Shown piece after piece: positions 1 through 12,274 of a DNA stretch of 64,000 nt. This DNA comes from Apodemus sylvaticus (lineage: Eukaryota; Chordata; Mammalia; Rodentia; Muridae). Position numbers and translations under genes: made by a program. Positions within the stretch are counted from its first letter, which is position 1. Every line of letters starts with the position of its first letter. The notes under the pieces were generated by a model that saw nothing but the letters and a program-made list of their open reading frames with translations, was not told the origin of the DNA and did not search any database. The stretch lies in the NCBI RefSeq assembly GCF_947179515.1, contig NC_067483.1:88511835-88575834 (forward strand). The letters are read 5' to 3'.

Positions 1-128
1 TGGGAGGGTGTGGAAGCCTTGACATTATGGCTCCATAGGACCTAGCAGAGTCCTCCCCGGGCCCCGAGTCCTTTCTGGAAACAGGAGAACACAGCACCTC
101 AGCCTCCCCTCATCCCTCTTCTCCACAG

Positions 129-333
129 GATGAAGGTCTTTGTGCCCACCGGCTTTTCTGCCTTCCCTTCCGAGATAATGCATACCCCAGAAAAGTGGGT
201 GAAGGCCAAGTACCCCAAACTCATCTCCTATTCCTACATGGAACGTGGGGGCCACTTTGCTGCCTTTGAAGAGCCCAGGCTTCTGGCCCAGGACATCCGC
301 AAGTTTGTTTCCCTGGCTGAGCTGCAGTCATGA
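129..333 (+). CDS. Ephx1: Ephx1 copy A, terminal exon 9 (partial gene)
   Basis: This is the last coding exon of an Ephx1 gene whose other exons lie upstream of the window. A CAG acceptor ends at 128; the first base completes a split Arg codon, followed by MKVFVPTGFSAFPSE. By the copy B numbering the exon encodes residues 389-456. It carries two members of the catalytic triad: the acidic residue Glu404 and the base His431, in the motif MERGGHFAAFEEP. The product ends LAELQS, one Ser beyond the LAELQ end I recall for rat and mouse. Residue 446 is Arg, as in known mammalian enzymes, unlike copy B. Microsomal epoxide hydrolase converts epoxides to trans-dihydrodiols at the ER membrane. Confidence 0.93.
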
Positions 334-560
334 CGCTGGACACCACCCATGGCTCTAGCAGGAGCCCTGGTTCCTCCCGAGTCACACTTATGGAAGATGG
401 CCCCTTTCTGCGGAATAAGCTTGTTCCCTGAGCACACTGGGGGACCCCGACTTAAACCCCACAGAGCTGTCTCTCAGCACCCCATATGCTTCACCCCACT
501 ACATAGCTGTGTTGAGCTACTTGGCTTTTATGATAAATGAATTGATTTCTAAGAATGTAT
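334..560 (+). other. Copy A 3' UTR with candidate poly(A) signal
   Basis: The stretch after the stop codon is highly similar in both visible copies. A GATAAA hexamer at 532-537 is the best poly(A) signal; no AATAAA occurs nearby. The resulting UTR of roughly 220-230 nt would suit a short Ephx1 mRNA tail. The cleavage position is a guess. Confidence 0.45.
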
Positions 561-2358
561 GGACCAAATGCCATGTGTTTCTTCAATATCCACATGGGCC
601 TTCCCTTCTGAAAGAGAGTTGCCGTGTGCTCCTCACCCTGTCTTGGAGAGTCCTGCTGGCCCTCTGAACTTGGTCCTGCTGCCTAGGGCAGAGAGACAGT
701 TGGGTGTCTCCAGCGGTCAAGGCCATACCTCACTAGGCAGCCTCAGAAGACCACTGACACCTGTTGGGCCACTCAGAGTACACAGGGCACTGGGAGCAAA
801 GGTTGTTTGGCTGGTAACTGTCTGTGAAAAAGATCAAAGTATCCCAGCCCGGCCATGTCTCCAATGAGCCCAGAGTGATGGACAAGGCTGTGTGTGGTCC
901 CATGGTGCTCTCGCTGAGGCAGAGAGGAGGATTCCCCTGTGTCTCGCTCTCTTCCACTAGAGCAGGGCCTCTCCCTGCAATGATCGTATGTCTCAGGTAT
1001 TCCCAGAGGCATCATGGAGGACGATCTTAGCCTAACGTGGAGAACGAAGCACCAGACACACCTTCCTGGTGCTGCCTTCTGGGAGATTCCCGCTTTATAT
1101 GGGAAACCAGGCTGGCTGTGGAGATGAGCATGTGTCAGCCTTACCTCCTGCCTGGCACAAGCTGAGAATGGGGGCTCTCCCAACCCCTCTGACCCCCTCT
1201 GTGGCTGTTGAAGGCCCTCAGGTGTCCCTGGGTAGTAATGGTCTCTGTGGATTTTCTCATCAGGGCTCTCGTGGGGTTGGCAGGGCCTCAGATGTGCTTT
1301 AGTAGTGACGGTATCTGGAGACCTTCTCATCAGGGACTTGTCCAAGGATAGACTGTTCTCAGAAGAGTCTCTGACCTCAAGGAGCTATCAGCTGGGAAGG
1401 CCAAGGCTGCTTTCCTGCCCTGGATAGCAGCCATTCCTGCTCTGAGGTCCTGGGGTTCAGAGACTCAGCCTCTCCCTATCGCAACATCTGAAGGCTAAAG
1501 AAGAAGAGGCCCAGGAAGGAAAGGGGTCCTGGGGTCTCCTGGCATCTTATCTGGCACTTCCCTCTGTAGCAAATGCCAAATAAGAATCCTGAATTCAGAA
1601 GGGCGTGTGTTTGCCGCCCCCTTGTGGCCATCAGAGGACCTCACATGGGCTCATGAACAGCCAGTGACTAAGTTTCAGGCACCCACTGAACCCTCTGTTG
1701 TGACTGTACTGAAGGCCCAGTTCTCCAGGCAGTGGGTCTGAGAGATGGCCAATGAGGAGGGCAGTACAGCCCATCCCGCAAAACTGCCACTTTACCTACA
1801 GAGGAAGTCTTTAGATTCCCAACAGATAGACACATGAAACCGCGGAAGCCTTACACATCACCTCCCGCACACAGTGACTGGGTCTAGCACAGTGTGTAGC
1901 TCTGCCATAGAAGAGGCAAGGATTTCTTTTTCTTCCTCATAAGTCTGTGGATCAAAGGTTTTGTCTTCAAGGGTCTCGCTCACATTCGATATCTTTTTCT
2001 TTCTTCATATGTCAAAAACATTCACTTTTCACATAATGCGATCTGTTAGAAGTCCGCCTTGGCGGTCTGGATGCCACGTGACTGCCATTGGGGATAGCAG
2101 TAAGTGGAATAATGGCCCCTGGCCCCAAGCACTGGCCGCTGGTTCAGTTGACAGTAAGAGGACGGCAGGAAGCTAACCCCGTGTGGCTGCAGGGAGCATG
2201 CCTCACACAGGGCGGGGTGGGGGGCACAAAACTCTCTACAGTGGCTGATGTGTGAGCGCACTCAAGAGTTTATTTCTAAAAGGAGATACAAATTTGAAAG
2301 AAAACCAAACTAAGCCTATCTGTAGAATACATGATCCTATCCTTAAAAGACTCTGAAG
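561..2358. other. Spacer, no gene seen
   Basis: This is moderately GC-rich single-copy-looking spacer downstream of exon 9, repeated at about 36562-38371. Open frames such as the minus-strand one at 773-1345 are not preserved in length or frame in the second unit. I see no splice-bounded exon, RNA gene or recognisable transposon. Confidence 0.6.
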
Positions 2359-2545
2359 GGGGCGAGAGGGATGGCTCCGCAGCTGAGAGCACTGGCTGAT
2401 CTTCCAGGAGGACCTGCTTCCCTCAGCACCCACAGGACAGGTCACAACCATCGGTGACTCTACTTCCTGGGAATCTGACGCCCTCTTCTGGCCTCTGAGG
2501 GCAACCAGCACACGTATGGTATACAAACATATGAGGGCAAAAGTT
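2359..2545 (+). mobile_element. Old B2/B3-type SINE
   Basis: The sequence has the tRNA-derived head (gagagggatggctc...gagagcactggctg) and the later B2/B3 block (ctgacgccctcttctggcc) at diverged positions, followed by a CA/AT-rich tail. It is also present in unit 2 near 38372-38558, so it predates the duplication. Confidence 0.7.
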
Positions 2546-2706
2546 GTATACAATAAAAAAGTGAAACTCTTTTAACTTGATAAAAATGTTCAGCAAAGCA
2601 CGGGTGACAAAAGCAACAGATAAAGCAGTCGCTTTCCTATGTGTCAATAACAAACTTGAGAAAGGACTCATACTCCACGCACAATAGCTTTTAAAAAGTA
2701 AAATGG

Positions 2707-2915
2707 AGGGGCTGGAGAGGTGGCTCAGTGGTTAAGAAGGCTGCCTGTTTTTCTATAGTTTCAAATTCACAACATCCATATGGTGACTCAGCCATCTGTG
2801 ACTCCAGTTCCAAGAGATCCAATGCCCTGTGTGCCTGCTGTGGGTACCTGGCATATGTGTGGTGCACAGACATACAAGCAGGCAAATCACCCATATACAT
2901 ACAAGAATAAAAATT
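2707..2915 (+). mobile_element. B2/B3-family SINE
   Basis: It begins with the B2 head ggggctggagaggtggctca and gtggttaag, keeps the diverged middle, and ends in an A-rich aataaaaatttt tail. The second-unit copy is at about 38720-38928. Confidence 0.75.
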
Positions 2916-3337
2916 TTAAGTTAATTAAAAAACAAAATAGGAAAAAAGTATATAAATGTAACTCTTGAGGGATTTTCTTTCACACACTTACGTGAGCACA
3001 CAGACACCCCAGCTCTCAAATAACATGCAGGACATTTCTCTTTTAAATATTTAACATATGTACATAATATATCTACAGACACACCAGAAGAGGGCATAAG
3101 ACCATATATACATAGTATGTTGTAACATAATATAAACCTAAATCTGTGTCAATATAGAAAGTCCATTCCAAATGTAAAAATAATTGGCCTGTTGATGCTC
3201 TTTGGTCTAAAGGTATATCAATATTCTACCTTTTATTTATCATTCCTGTGTCTCCACGTTTTGTCCTTTCATCACTTCCCCCAACTTTCCCCTTATCATT
3301 AGGTAAGAGGGAAAGGAGAAAGAAAAGTAAAAGAGAG

Positions 3338-6300
3338 AAATAATCCCCAAATATTGCCATGGACCACCCCAGCTGGGTATGGGGGTCCCTGGGATGAGGG
3401 TTCTCGAAGTCCAGGTGGGTAAGGATTCAGTGGTGACAAACAGAAACACAGAAGCAGTTTGAATCTGAGTGTATTTTGCAGCTCTCAAACAGGGGATTTT
3501 ATACATTAAATCAAACATGACACAACTCTTAGAAACCATACCACTGGTGAAACAGTTGTGAATACCAACAAGAATCCCTTGGCACAGTAAAATACAAAAA
3601 TCATCTAAGCATTACATCTCTGAACTATGTGTTCAGTGAATCACAAACAGAACAGGTAATGCCATCATCAGAAATATAACAGTTCTGAAAGAATAAGGTG
3701 GTTGTCCAAGGCTAGTGGCATATTCCCAGGAACAGGTTAATAAATCTTTATGGTTAGTGCTCTTAACTGCTGAGCTAACTTTCCAGCCCCTATGATTAAT
3801 TATTGCTTAACATCTAATACCTGATTTTTTTATAAATCTTCAGAGCATAAGTTTTAACTATTTTAATTCTTTCTAATTAAGACTTTCTTTACCATATACC
3901 AAAATCCACTTCTGATGACACACGTGCAGCCATATGAAATTCTACTGTTGGGAAAGTTTTTATCTATCATAATAATTTTGTACACGTTCCCTGGCGATAA
4001 GGTCATGTTAGTGACCCGTCTCAAGGGGTGGTTTCGTACCCATTAGTCTTGTCTCAGATCATGGTCTAGGCTCCCGGGAACCTGTATGTAAGAAAAGAAA
4101 TGAAAGAGAGCATAAAAGAAAAATTGCCATGAGAACTACTGCTCAATTGTTTTCACAACCAGTTCCAGGAGCCCTCCTTCTTTTGAAGTCTAATGCCTTA
4201 GTCTGTGGAACTTGTCTCACAGATTCTCTTGGAGTCCGGGTGGCAAAATGTAACAGCTCTTACTTTGTTTCCTCCTTCACTGAGGCCATTAGCAACTTGT
4301 AACCAACTCCCCTAAAACAACAACAAACACTCATCACCCAAGACCAAAACCCACCCACTCTGCTTTATGGGAATTGGTTGACATTCTCTTAAAACTGCTT
4401 CCTACTGTCTGGGGGTGTCATTTTTTTGGAGGCCCAAAGAAAATTGGGATATTGGCCAGCCTTAAGAAAGCTAGCTTTGATGAAACGGTTAATGTAGTCT
4501 GAGGCTGGATGAAGCAGAATGCTACAATAAACATGCCTCAGTGTCTCAACATCCTTTTGGCATCCAAAAGAATAAATCTTGGCAGGGCCTCTTAATGTCA
4601 TTGGTGTTTGTAAACACAAACTTTAACTGGAAATATACATTTAGCCAATGTATGGAATGTCCAATGTGCACAATTTAGCTAAGCATGACTCTTTGCTCTC
4701 TGTTCAAGTAGGTAAAGCATCTGTTTTTCTTTTATAAGTTAGTTTGGAGCTGGGCGGTGGTGGCATATGCCTGTAATCCCAGCATTCCAGGAAGCAGAGG
4801 CAGGTGGATTTCTGAGTTTGAGGCCAGCCTGGTCTACAGAGTGAGTTCTAGGACAGCCAGGGCTACACAGAGAAACCTTGTCTCAAAAAACCAAATCCAA
4901 ACAAACAAACAAACAAACAAACAAACAAACAAAAAAAGTTAGTTTGGACTGTATAACCAAACTGTAATATAAATTTTTATCTATGCCATTTGAAAGGATG
5001 GCATGATAAATCCTGAGGATTTTTAGAACCAACAAAATTTGTTGGCTATGCTTAGTTGATTGAAGTTCTGGCTGGAGAAATTTTCACATCGCAGCCCATC
5101 TCAGAGCTCTTCCCATATAAGGAGATCAGCAGCATGTTACCTGTTTTGTTGGACTTCTTGATTTCTTTCATGTCTGCAGTCAGGGTCTTCAGGGGGTCTT
5201 CCCCAGTCAAATCTGATTTTTATTAATTTTGAAGGGATCCATAGTTACCTTTTCCTGTTGAAACAAGAACATATTCTCTTTCCCCAAGGTAACATATTTC
5301 CTACCTTCCATTCTGAGGTTATCCTATATATATATAGGCTAATCTAAATCATCAGTCCTTTTAAATTCCAATGTATTTTAGCAGTTATGTTATTCATCTC
5401 ATTGACATTTTAAAAATGTAAAGTCAATAAACATTATTTAACAGATCTCTGGGAGAATCCTTCTTCTCCCCTTCCATGAGCATTTTCTTTAAAGTCCTGT
5501 TAGATGGCTTTACAACCACTACAACTCCTTGAAGGATTCTAAGATATATCTGTAACATTTTTAAGCCATAACTTTTTTAAATTGTTGTAATTTGTTGGAT
5601 ACATATCCTGAAGAATCATCAAAGGCATTAGGGAGACTGTCCCAACCTCTAATAAGTGTGCAATCTCAGCATCAGCCTCTCCAGAGATTATAGCAGGTGC
5701 CCATTGCATTTTTAATGGGTATCAATTACATGATTATTAATATACACATATATCTTAATTCTCCAAAGTCTATAAAATGAAACATATAAGCTATTATATG
5801 ACATTGTTCTAAAGCATCATTAAGTAGAATCCAGATTCTTAATTCAGAATAGTGCATCTCTATGGGCTGCTATTCTAATTCCTCTGGCCTGTGTGAATTT
5901 TTATCATCTGGAAATTACCTTTTCTGCTGTTGCTGTAGGGCCCAGATTGGGATTAAAGGTGCCACTCCCACACTTCTTTCCCCTTCTGGTGCCTTCCACT
6001 AATAGTTCCTCCTCTTTCTCCTGCTCTTCCTCCTCCTCTTCCTCCTCCTCCTCTTCTTTGTTTAGACGGCTTTCTCTGCATAGCCTTGGTTGTTTCTGTG
6101 ATGTATTGACTTATATTCCTCTAGGCTTAATCCAATGGTATGGCTAGGTTGTAGTTTAGTTTTTTGAGGAAACTTCTTTATACCGACTTCAATGGTGGCT
6201 GCATTTGTTCCAATTCCAGTCCTCAGTGTATAAAGATCCCTTGTCAGTTTTGATCATTGTTTCCTGAGCTATTAAAGAATATTCATTTGCATGAATTATA

Positions 6301-6400
6301 GCTTCTTTGTGAATCTGTACAGCTCTCTGACTATCCCACCCTTGAGACAACAGGTCTCAAGGTCAACAGCAGGCCAACGCTGGCTGCTATTCCAGGATAC
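3338..6400 (-). mobile_element. Degenerate endogenous retrovirus fragment (gag-like plus LTR-like)
   Basis: This AT-rich block, read on the minus strand, has two protein-like remnants. One, about 6180-6360, is a gag matrix-like stretch with Trp, His and Glu-rich runs that is better preserved in unit 2 at 42189-42383. The other, about 5890-6060, is an acidic Glu-rich stretch followed by a Pro-rich NPNLGP-like motif, as in betaretrovirus-type gag linkers. At the other end, 3338-3560, a TATA-like box (tataaaatcccc on the minus strand) suggests a 3' LTR. Order and strand agree with an internally deleted provirus. Stops and gaps break it throughout. The family is not assigned; this is inference from weak similarity. 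Confidence 0.4.
4749..4935 (+). mobile_element. B1 SINE with target-site duplication
   Basis: The B1 body (gggcggtggtggcatatgcc, gaggcaggtggatttctgag, cagccagggctacacagaga) ends in a (CAAA)n tail. Direct repeats aagttagtttgga at 4736-4748 and 4936-4948 flank it exactly. The element sits inside the retroviral fragment, so it is younger than that. It is also present in unit 2 near 40786-40975 with a shorter, altered tail. Confidence 0.92.
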
Positions 6401-9160
6401 TCCAAAATACCACTTACTACTGCTCTAAAATAAGGAGTGGAGGTTGCTGAACTAACACGCTACAGTCAGACCTGCTCTGTAGTCCGAGATCATGAGTCTC
6501 AATGGCCCTTCCTTGAGCAAAGTACTAACATTGTCATCTTGATTAGAACGTAAGAGAACAGTTTGAGTCACGTGGGATCTGTGACCTTGCCGTCCACTCT
6601 GCCTTCACTGGGGCGGATTGGAAGATGATGCTTTCCAGGAAGCTGCACCCATGGCAGCCTCAAACTGAGGAAAGTATTAGAATATGCTGTGTTGACCCAT
6701 GCACACACACTCAACATGAAGCTACTCATGAGGAGACCTAGTGAGACATTGATAACAACTAATAATCCAGTTGAGTATTGACAGCTCTGTTCTGTACCGC
6801 GGTGCCGGCAACACTGGAGCTGAGCTTTGAGACTGTTATTAAATGAAGTCAGGCTTGGACACAGCTCTGAAGTTCTGTGATAATCGCCTCCCAGCTGAGC
6901 ACTTCTAGGTGACTAACAGGCACCTAGCATATACAGTTTGACGTAGTGGACTAAGGAGTAGCTTATGAGGTGGGCATGGGCGTGGAGCAGGACACTGGGA
7001 CCTTATCATGGCATTCAGACTGGCACGAGGTTTTAAATGAATTATTTGTGAAGTTTCAGGTTGCAGTTTTCCCACACACAAAGTTCCACACAAAAGTAGA
7101 CTACCGGGCAAAGCTGGCACGGGCCACGCTCACACCCTGGAATCCCTTTCCTTAGATGGGGCTCCAGCAATGATCTGTGGGCACCCTGTCTCAGGGTCAC
7201 TGAGGTTCAGTTTGCTGTCTGAAGTCCAGAGTGTAACTGCCCTGTGCACACAGCAGATGAGCTGACTCATTGGGACTGTGCCGTGTACAAAGGAAGGAGT
7301 GAGGACTCACGCCCAGGCTGTCCTGCCTCTCCCAAGGGCTCTGGATGCTCTTGTGCACAGAGCTCCATAGGCCTGCTGCTTCAAGAGGGCTCAAGGTGCC
7401 AGCACTGAGCCCTGGTGGACAGCAGAGCATGCTGGGACGATTCTGCCCAGGAAAGTGAAAGGCCTGGCTTGTGTCCCCAAGGAAAACAACAGCAGTGTTT
7501 TGGTCTCTCCCTGCTGCGGTGATGTGGAGGGCTGACTTTCAAGTTCACTGGGCAGGTCGGCCATCTTTCCTGCTGTCCCTGATTGTTGCTCTCCTGATGA
7601 CATCATGCAGAACTGTTCTCTTTTGCTTCCAGGACCTGAGAGCTGGGTCAGAAATGACAGTGTCTGTCTGCGCTGCTGTGGTGCAGCTTCCAGAACTATG
7701 GAGATGAGATGGCTCCCAGCCTTTCCCACATCTCTCCCTCAACTGGCCCTGCAAAGCCTAACCTACAAGTCTGTACAGGGCCTGGGGGAGAGGCCCTGCC
7801 ATTCTGCAATGAAGGTTGCTCACTGCCCTGCGGATTCCTTGACTCTAGGGGGAGCTACTGAGTTCTGAATCTTCTATGTCACTAACCTGCTGAGCCAGAC
7901 ACTTGTCCTGTAGGTGTCTCCACCTCCCTGTCCTCCACACAGGGTGGCCCAGGTGACAGGTGGGTTGTCAGAATGTGTGGGACACCCAAGACAGAGGAGC
8001 TTGCTGGGCTCCTGTAGAGGGCTTTGTTCCAGGATGGATGGTGGGCAGGGAGAGGCAGAGGCTGGGCACTGCGTCCTGAAGGCAGTGGAGGGGGCCTCAC
8101 CTCTGCAGGCCTCTATCCTGCAGGCAGTGGTGGTCCTGGTTAGACCAGGTGGAGAACTTTCCTAAGATGTAGGCAGCCAGTCCCACGGGAGAGTCATTCA
8201 GAGCACAACCTGGGTGGTAGGGAGGGAGGGAGGGATTCAAGCCTGGCCCCAGAGAGTATGGGACTCCAGGTCAGAGACGTGGGGCTGGATCAGAGTGATG
8301 CCGGGGGCAGAAGCTCTGTTTCCAGCACAGCCTTCCCCTATGCCACACATCTGGAGCCCTTGTAACATCAACAGAGCACCGCAGTAGGGCAGAGTCAAAA
8401 ACATTACCATCCAGGTGCTCATCTGCTGGACAAGAGAGTTTGCTGATGGATGACAAAAGCCAATCACCATGTCACACCTGTGGTATGATCCAGTCTTTGC
8501 CAAAGTGGGGCTAGGATCAATCACATCAGAGCTCAGGGTACGGAAGGATCTGGAAAGGTCTGGTATGAGGCAAGAGTTTGGCAACAACACGAAGCAGGAG
8601 CCTTTTTAGGCGAAATCTATTCTGGGGAGCACAGAAAAGAAACCTAGCTGGAGACTTGACCTGTCTGGGAGCTGAGGCCACCAGATAGCATCACAGATGG
8701 TATAGAAAGCCAGAAACTTGGGCCCAGTAGAAGAACCTATCCTGCAAGCACCAGGTCCAGTACAGGTGTCAGCCCTGCTAGATCGCATAGGATTGTCTTA
8801 GTGGGCTGGCGTCCAAGGTGAACTCAAGGCTAGAACTGGCCTCTTTGAACATTTGTGCCCTGAGGAGGGTTTGTGCTGTAACACTCTGGTAACTATGGTA
8901 CTAGGTAGATAGTGAGTGAAGGCCGCGCTCCAGAGCTTGACACTAAATAGTGTTTAGTGCCATCTGCCCTGGGGCATTACCTGCCCTGTTTCCTCCTCCA
9001 CAGGCCACTTGTCCTATCTTCAGGCTCTGTATATTGTGCCACAGGAAAATAGATTTGGTTCTGAAGTATCAGGGTCCTGTTCACTTTGGCCTCTCCCAGA
9101 TGTGTCTGCCTCTGGCTATGCTCTCCCTTTTACCTACTATAAACCTTTTCCTCTACCATA
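6401..9160. other. Spacer, no gene seen
   Basis: This is unique-looking spacer shared with unit 2 (about 42437-45200). Open frames here are short, overlap in several frames and change between the two units. I see no splice-bounded exon with a recognisable product and no RNA gene. Confidence 0.55.
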
Positions 9161-9164
9161 CAGT

Positions 9165-9262
9165 CTTTCTTTTCCTTCCTTCCTTCCTTTCTTTTTTATT
9201 TTCTTTCCTTTTTTCTTTCCCCATTCTTTCTTCCTCCTTTTCATTCTTCCTTTCTTCCTGTT
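9165..9262. repeat. TTCC/TTTC pyrimidine tract
   Basis: This short imperfect CCTT and CTTT run has a much longer counterpart in unit 2 (45203-45387). Confidence 0.8.
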
Positions 9263-9449
9263 GTGTTTTATAAAATGATAGAAGAGAGGGAATATATTTG
9301 GTAGAGGGAACTATGGTGTGGTGGGGGAGGGGTGCCTCTGCAGGCCCAAACTGAGGCATCCCTCCCCCCCCCCCAAGGGACCAGCCATGCAACAATGGTA
9401 TTTTATAGAGTGGAGTTTATTCAGGACTTGGGGAGGGGAGTTGAAAGAA

Positions 9450-9493
<44 letters not shown>

Positions 9494-9650
9494 CCAGGCC
9501 ACGTGGAGAGAGAGATGAGGGAGGGGAATGGGGAGAGAAGGGGAAGAGGGGGAGGGAGCACAAGAGAGAGAGAGGAGGGGCAAGCAGTTCCTTTTATAGT
9601 GAGTCTGGCAGGTAACTGTGGGGCAGAGCCTAGACTAAATGCCAACACTG
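9262..9650 (+). repeat. Unclassified interspersed repeat, plus orientation, with internal (GA)n
   Basis: This stretch matches 10925-11446 in reverse complement. Shared landmarks in order are ttttataaaa...agagagggaatatatt, a tggtatttt...tagagtgga-like block, a (GA)n run, then ccttttatagtgagtc and aggtaactgtgg. It is therefore one of two inverted copies of the same interspersed element, probably an LTR-like or nonautonomous sequence. The family is not recognised. The (GA)n run is at about 9453-9490. Confidence 0.65.
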
Positions 9651-9796
9651 CCTCCCTCTCTCCCTCTCTCCCTTCCTCCTTCCCTCTCTCCCTCCCTCCA
9701 TCCTTCCCTCCCTCCCTCCTTCCCTCTCTCCCTCCTTTCTTCTTTACCTCTCTCTCTCTCTCTGTCTCTCTGTCTCTCTGTCTCTCTGTCTCTCTG

Positions 9797-9830
<34 letters not shown>

Positions 9831-9832
9831 CT
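9650..9832. repeat. CT/CCTT/CTGT pyrimidine-rich simple repeat
   Basis: Imperfect CCCT, CCTT and TCTCTG repeats end in (CT)n. The unit 2 version at about 45834-46020 lacks the TCTCTG subarray. Long frames here encode only Ser/Leu/Pro or Arg/Glu repeats and are not genes. Confidence 0.85.
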
Positions 9833-10099
9833 CAAACTTTAGGAGGTACAACCTAGCTAGAGGAAATAGGTCATCAGGATGAGTCCCGGGGGACCATAAC
9901 ACAGAGTAAACTCTTCCTCCTTTAAATTGATTCAGTCTGATCATATTTGGTCATAGTAACAACAAAGAGTATCTAATACAAGTTAAGATTTCTTTAGCAA
10001 GACATTGTTTTTCTTTGACCAGTAGAAGTACACATTTGGCCCTGTGAGGACAGCTCTAAGTGACAAGTTTTGCCTTGTGTGTATGTGTGTGTGGGGGGT

Positions 10100-10315
10100 A
10101 TTCTTTGTTGTTTTTTGACATTAGGCAGGCTAGCTGGCTGGTTCAGAGATTCTAAGAACGCTCTTGTCTCTTGTTTACCATTTCCCCACAAGTGCTGGGA
10201 TTAGGATGCCCATGCTACCTGTCTGGCTTTTAATGAGGCTCTGAGGAATCCACTTAGGGTCCGCACGCTTGTGTGACAGATGCTTTTACCCACTGAGCCA
10301 TCTCCCCAACCCTTG
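10100..10315 (-). mobile_element. Reverse-oriented SINE fragment
   Basis: The text aagtgctgggattaggatgc followed by cactgagccatctccccaac is the reverse complement of B1/B4-like modules and a tRNA-derived SINE head. It is diverged, with no clear target-site duplication. Confidence 0.5.
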
Positions 10316-10924
10316 GAAGTTTAACAATCCCTGGAATAAGTCAAAGGGTGGTCCTAATCATCCCAAGAGTCCCAGAGAGCCGTCCAGTATTCAAGGAAAG
10401 GGTCTCAGACCCCAGCCTGAGAGCTGTAATCATGGCAACAGCCCAGAGCTGGAAGTCTTTGTAGCAGAGACCTGCAGGGACTGTAGTGCTAGGAGCATCA
10501 CTTGCCACCACTCTGTCTGCCTATTGCTGCTGCTCACTGCAGCCATGGTGGAGGCAAAGGGGACTGCTAGCCCCTCCCTTACATTCAGGTAGAACCCACA
10601 GTCAGACAATGGTGGCAGAGAGAGGTAAGTCACTGGTTACACTGACACAGAGTGACCAGAAGTAGGATCCAGCTATAAGTCACATGACCCACCCCAAGTC
10701 ACTCCCTCCCTTCAGCTGGGTCCCAAACTTTTCTCAACCTCCAAAATAGTGTAGGCACCTGAGCATTGTAACTCGTGAGCCTGTGTGACACATTCCTAAC
10801 TCTTAGGTCTCAAAGAAACCCAGGACAAGTGGCTAGGTGATTGAATCACCACTACTGATGTGCTTATAAAAAGATAAAGAGAAGGGAGATGTGTTCTATG
10901 GAGGTGTGGTAAGGTATGGGAAGT

Positions 10925-11184
10925 GGGTGCATTCTGTCTAAATTCCACGCCACAGTTACCTGGCAACAGCCAAGTGTGCCTGACTCACTATAAAAGGGGC
11001 TGCTCGCCCTCTCCTAGCTTTCTTGTTCTCTTGTTTCTCTGCCTCCCTTCTCCCCTCTCTCCACATTCCCCCCCCCCCCCCACACAGTCTCATGACAGGC
11101 CTCTCCTCCTCTTCTTCTTCTTCTTCTTCTTCTTCTTCTTCTTCTTCTTCTTCTTCTTCTTCTTCTTCTTCTTCTTCTTCTTCT

Positions 11185-11262
<78 letters not shown>

Positions 11263-11446
11263 CTCTAAACTTCCCTCCCCATGTCCTGAATGAACACTAT
11301 TCTATACTATACCATGTGTGGCTGGTCCCTCAGAGGGGGAAGGGATGCCTCAGCATGGGCCCACAAAGGCTCCCTCTTCCCCCACACCATACCTCTCCTC
11401 CACCAAACATATTCCTTCTCTCTTTATCTTTTTATAAAACACAGCA
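10925..11446 (-). repeat. Second, inverted copy of the unclassified repeat, with (CTT)n(CT)n
   Basis: This is the reverse-complement partner of 9262-9650. Its interior holds a (CTT)n tract at about 11107-11188 followed by (CT)n to about 11257. Unit 2 (47127-47542) keeps only a short (CT)n, so the CTT block was gained or lost after duplication. Confidence 0.65.
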
Positions 11447-12033
11447 TCTGCAATCAACCATCTCCTCACCCCATGCTTAGGAGCAGACTTCCTTTCTTCA
11501 CTCAGTGACATTCTGATGCTGTCTCCAGAGGCTCAGAGTCATCTTTGCTGAATGACTCAGCCAGCCTCACAGGTCTCCACAGTCTGATGGTCACAACAAT
11601 GCTCACCTCTCTAAAGTTTCTTCTAAGATGTAAGGCCGTTTCTCAGCTGGGAACCCCTGTCAATAAAAGCCCCTCTACACACAGAGCATGCCAACAGCAC
11701 AAGGCACCACCCCATAGGGCATCGAGGAGAGGCTCTTCCAACTGCCCCAGGCTCTAGGGTGAGCTATCATCTCTTAGATTTTGCCAGGCTCCTCAGCAAT
11801 CATATTGCTTTGTCAGAACCTGTCTTGTGTGGCCTGTGCATGTTCCTTTCCTCACTGAACTGTATTTTTCTTTTCAGGTTTTTGCTCTACTTTCTGCTTT
11901 TAATTTGTACCATAAACCTCACTAAATTCAACAAGCATTTGGGCCATAGTGTGAAGGCTGTGCTAAGATCTCCAACATCGGATAACTTGCTCCATCACTT
12001 TTGAATTTAGCCTCAGACACAGGCAGAACACAG

Positions 12034-12096
<63 letters not shown>
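12034..12096. repeat. (TG)n microsatellite
   Basis: About 30 TG dinucleotides follow cacagctgtgtgcg. The orthologous position in unit 2 carries (CA)n on the same strand (see findings). Confidence 0.95.
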
Positions 12097-12098
<2 letters not shown>

Positions 12099-12274
12099 CC
12101 TCTGGTTCCGATTCTTGAAGGAATTTTTGTCCCCCTCTGAAACTTCACCACCCTGGCCTTATTGTCTGTAGCTCTCTCAGAGTTCTGGTTTCCCACCTCA
12201 CTCCCACAGGAAAGGCCACCAGAAGAAGGGAACAATGACTTGGGAGCATGGCTTGAGAAGATGCAGTTGGAAGC

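Noticed and set aside
773..1345. 190-codon minus-strand frame
   Set aside because: The equivalent in unit 2 is broken into shorter frames by small indels, the pattern of noncoding spacer.
9332..9856. 174-codon plus-strand frame
   Set aside because: It reads through a (GA)n run and a CT-rich simple repeat and is not kept in unit 2.
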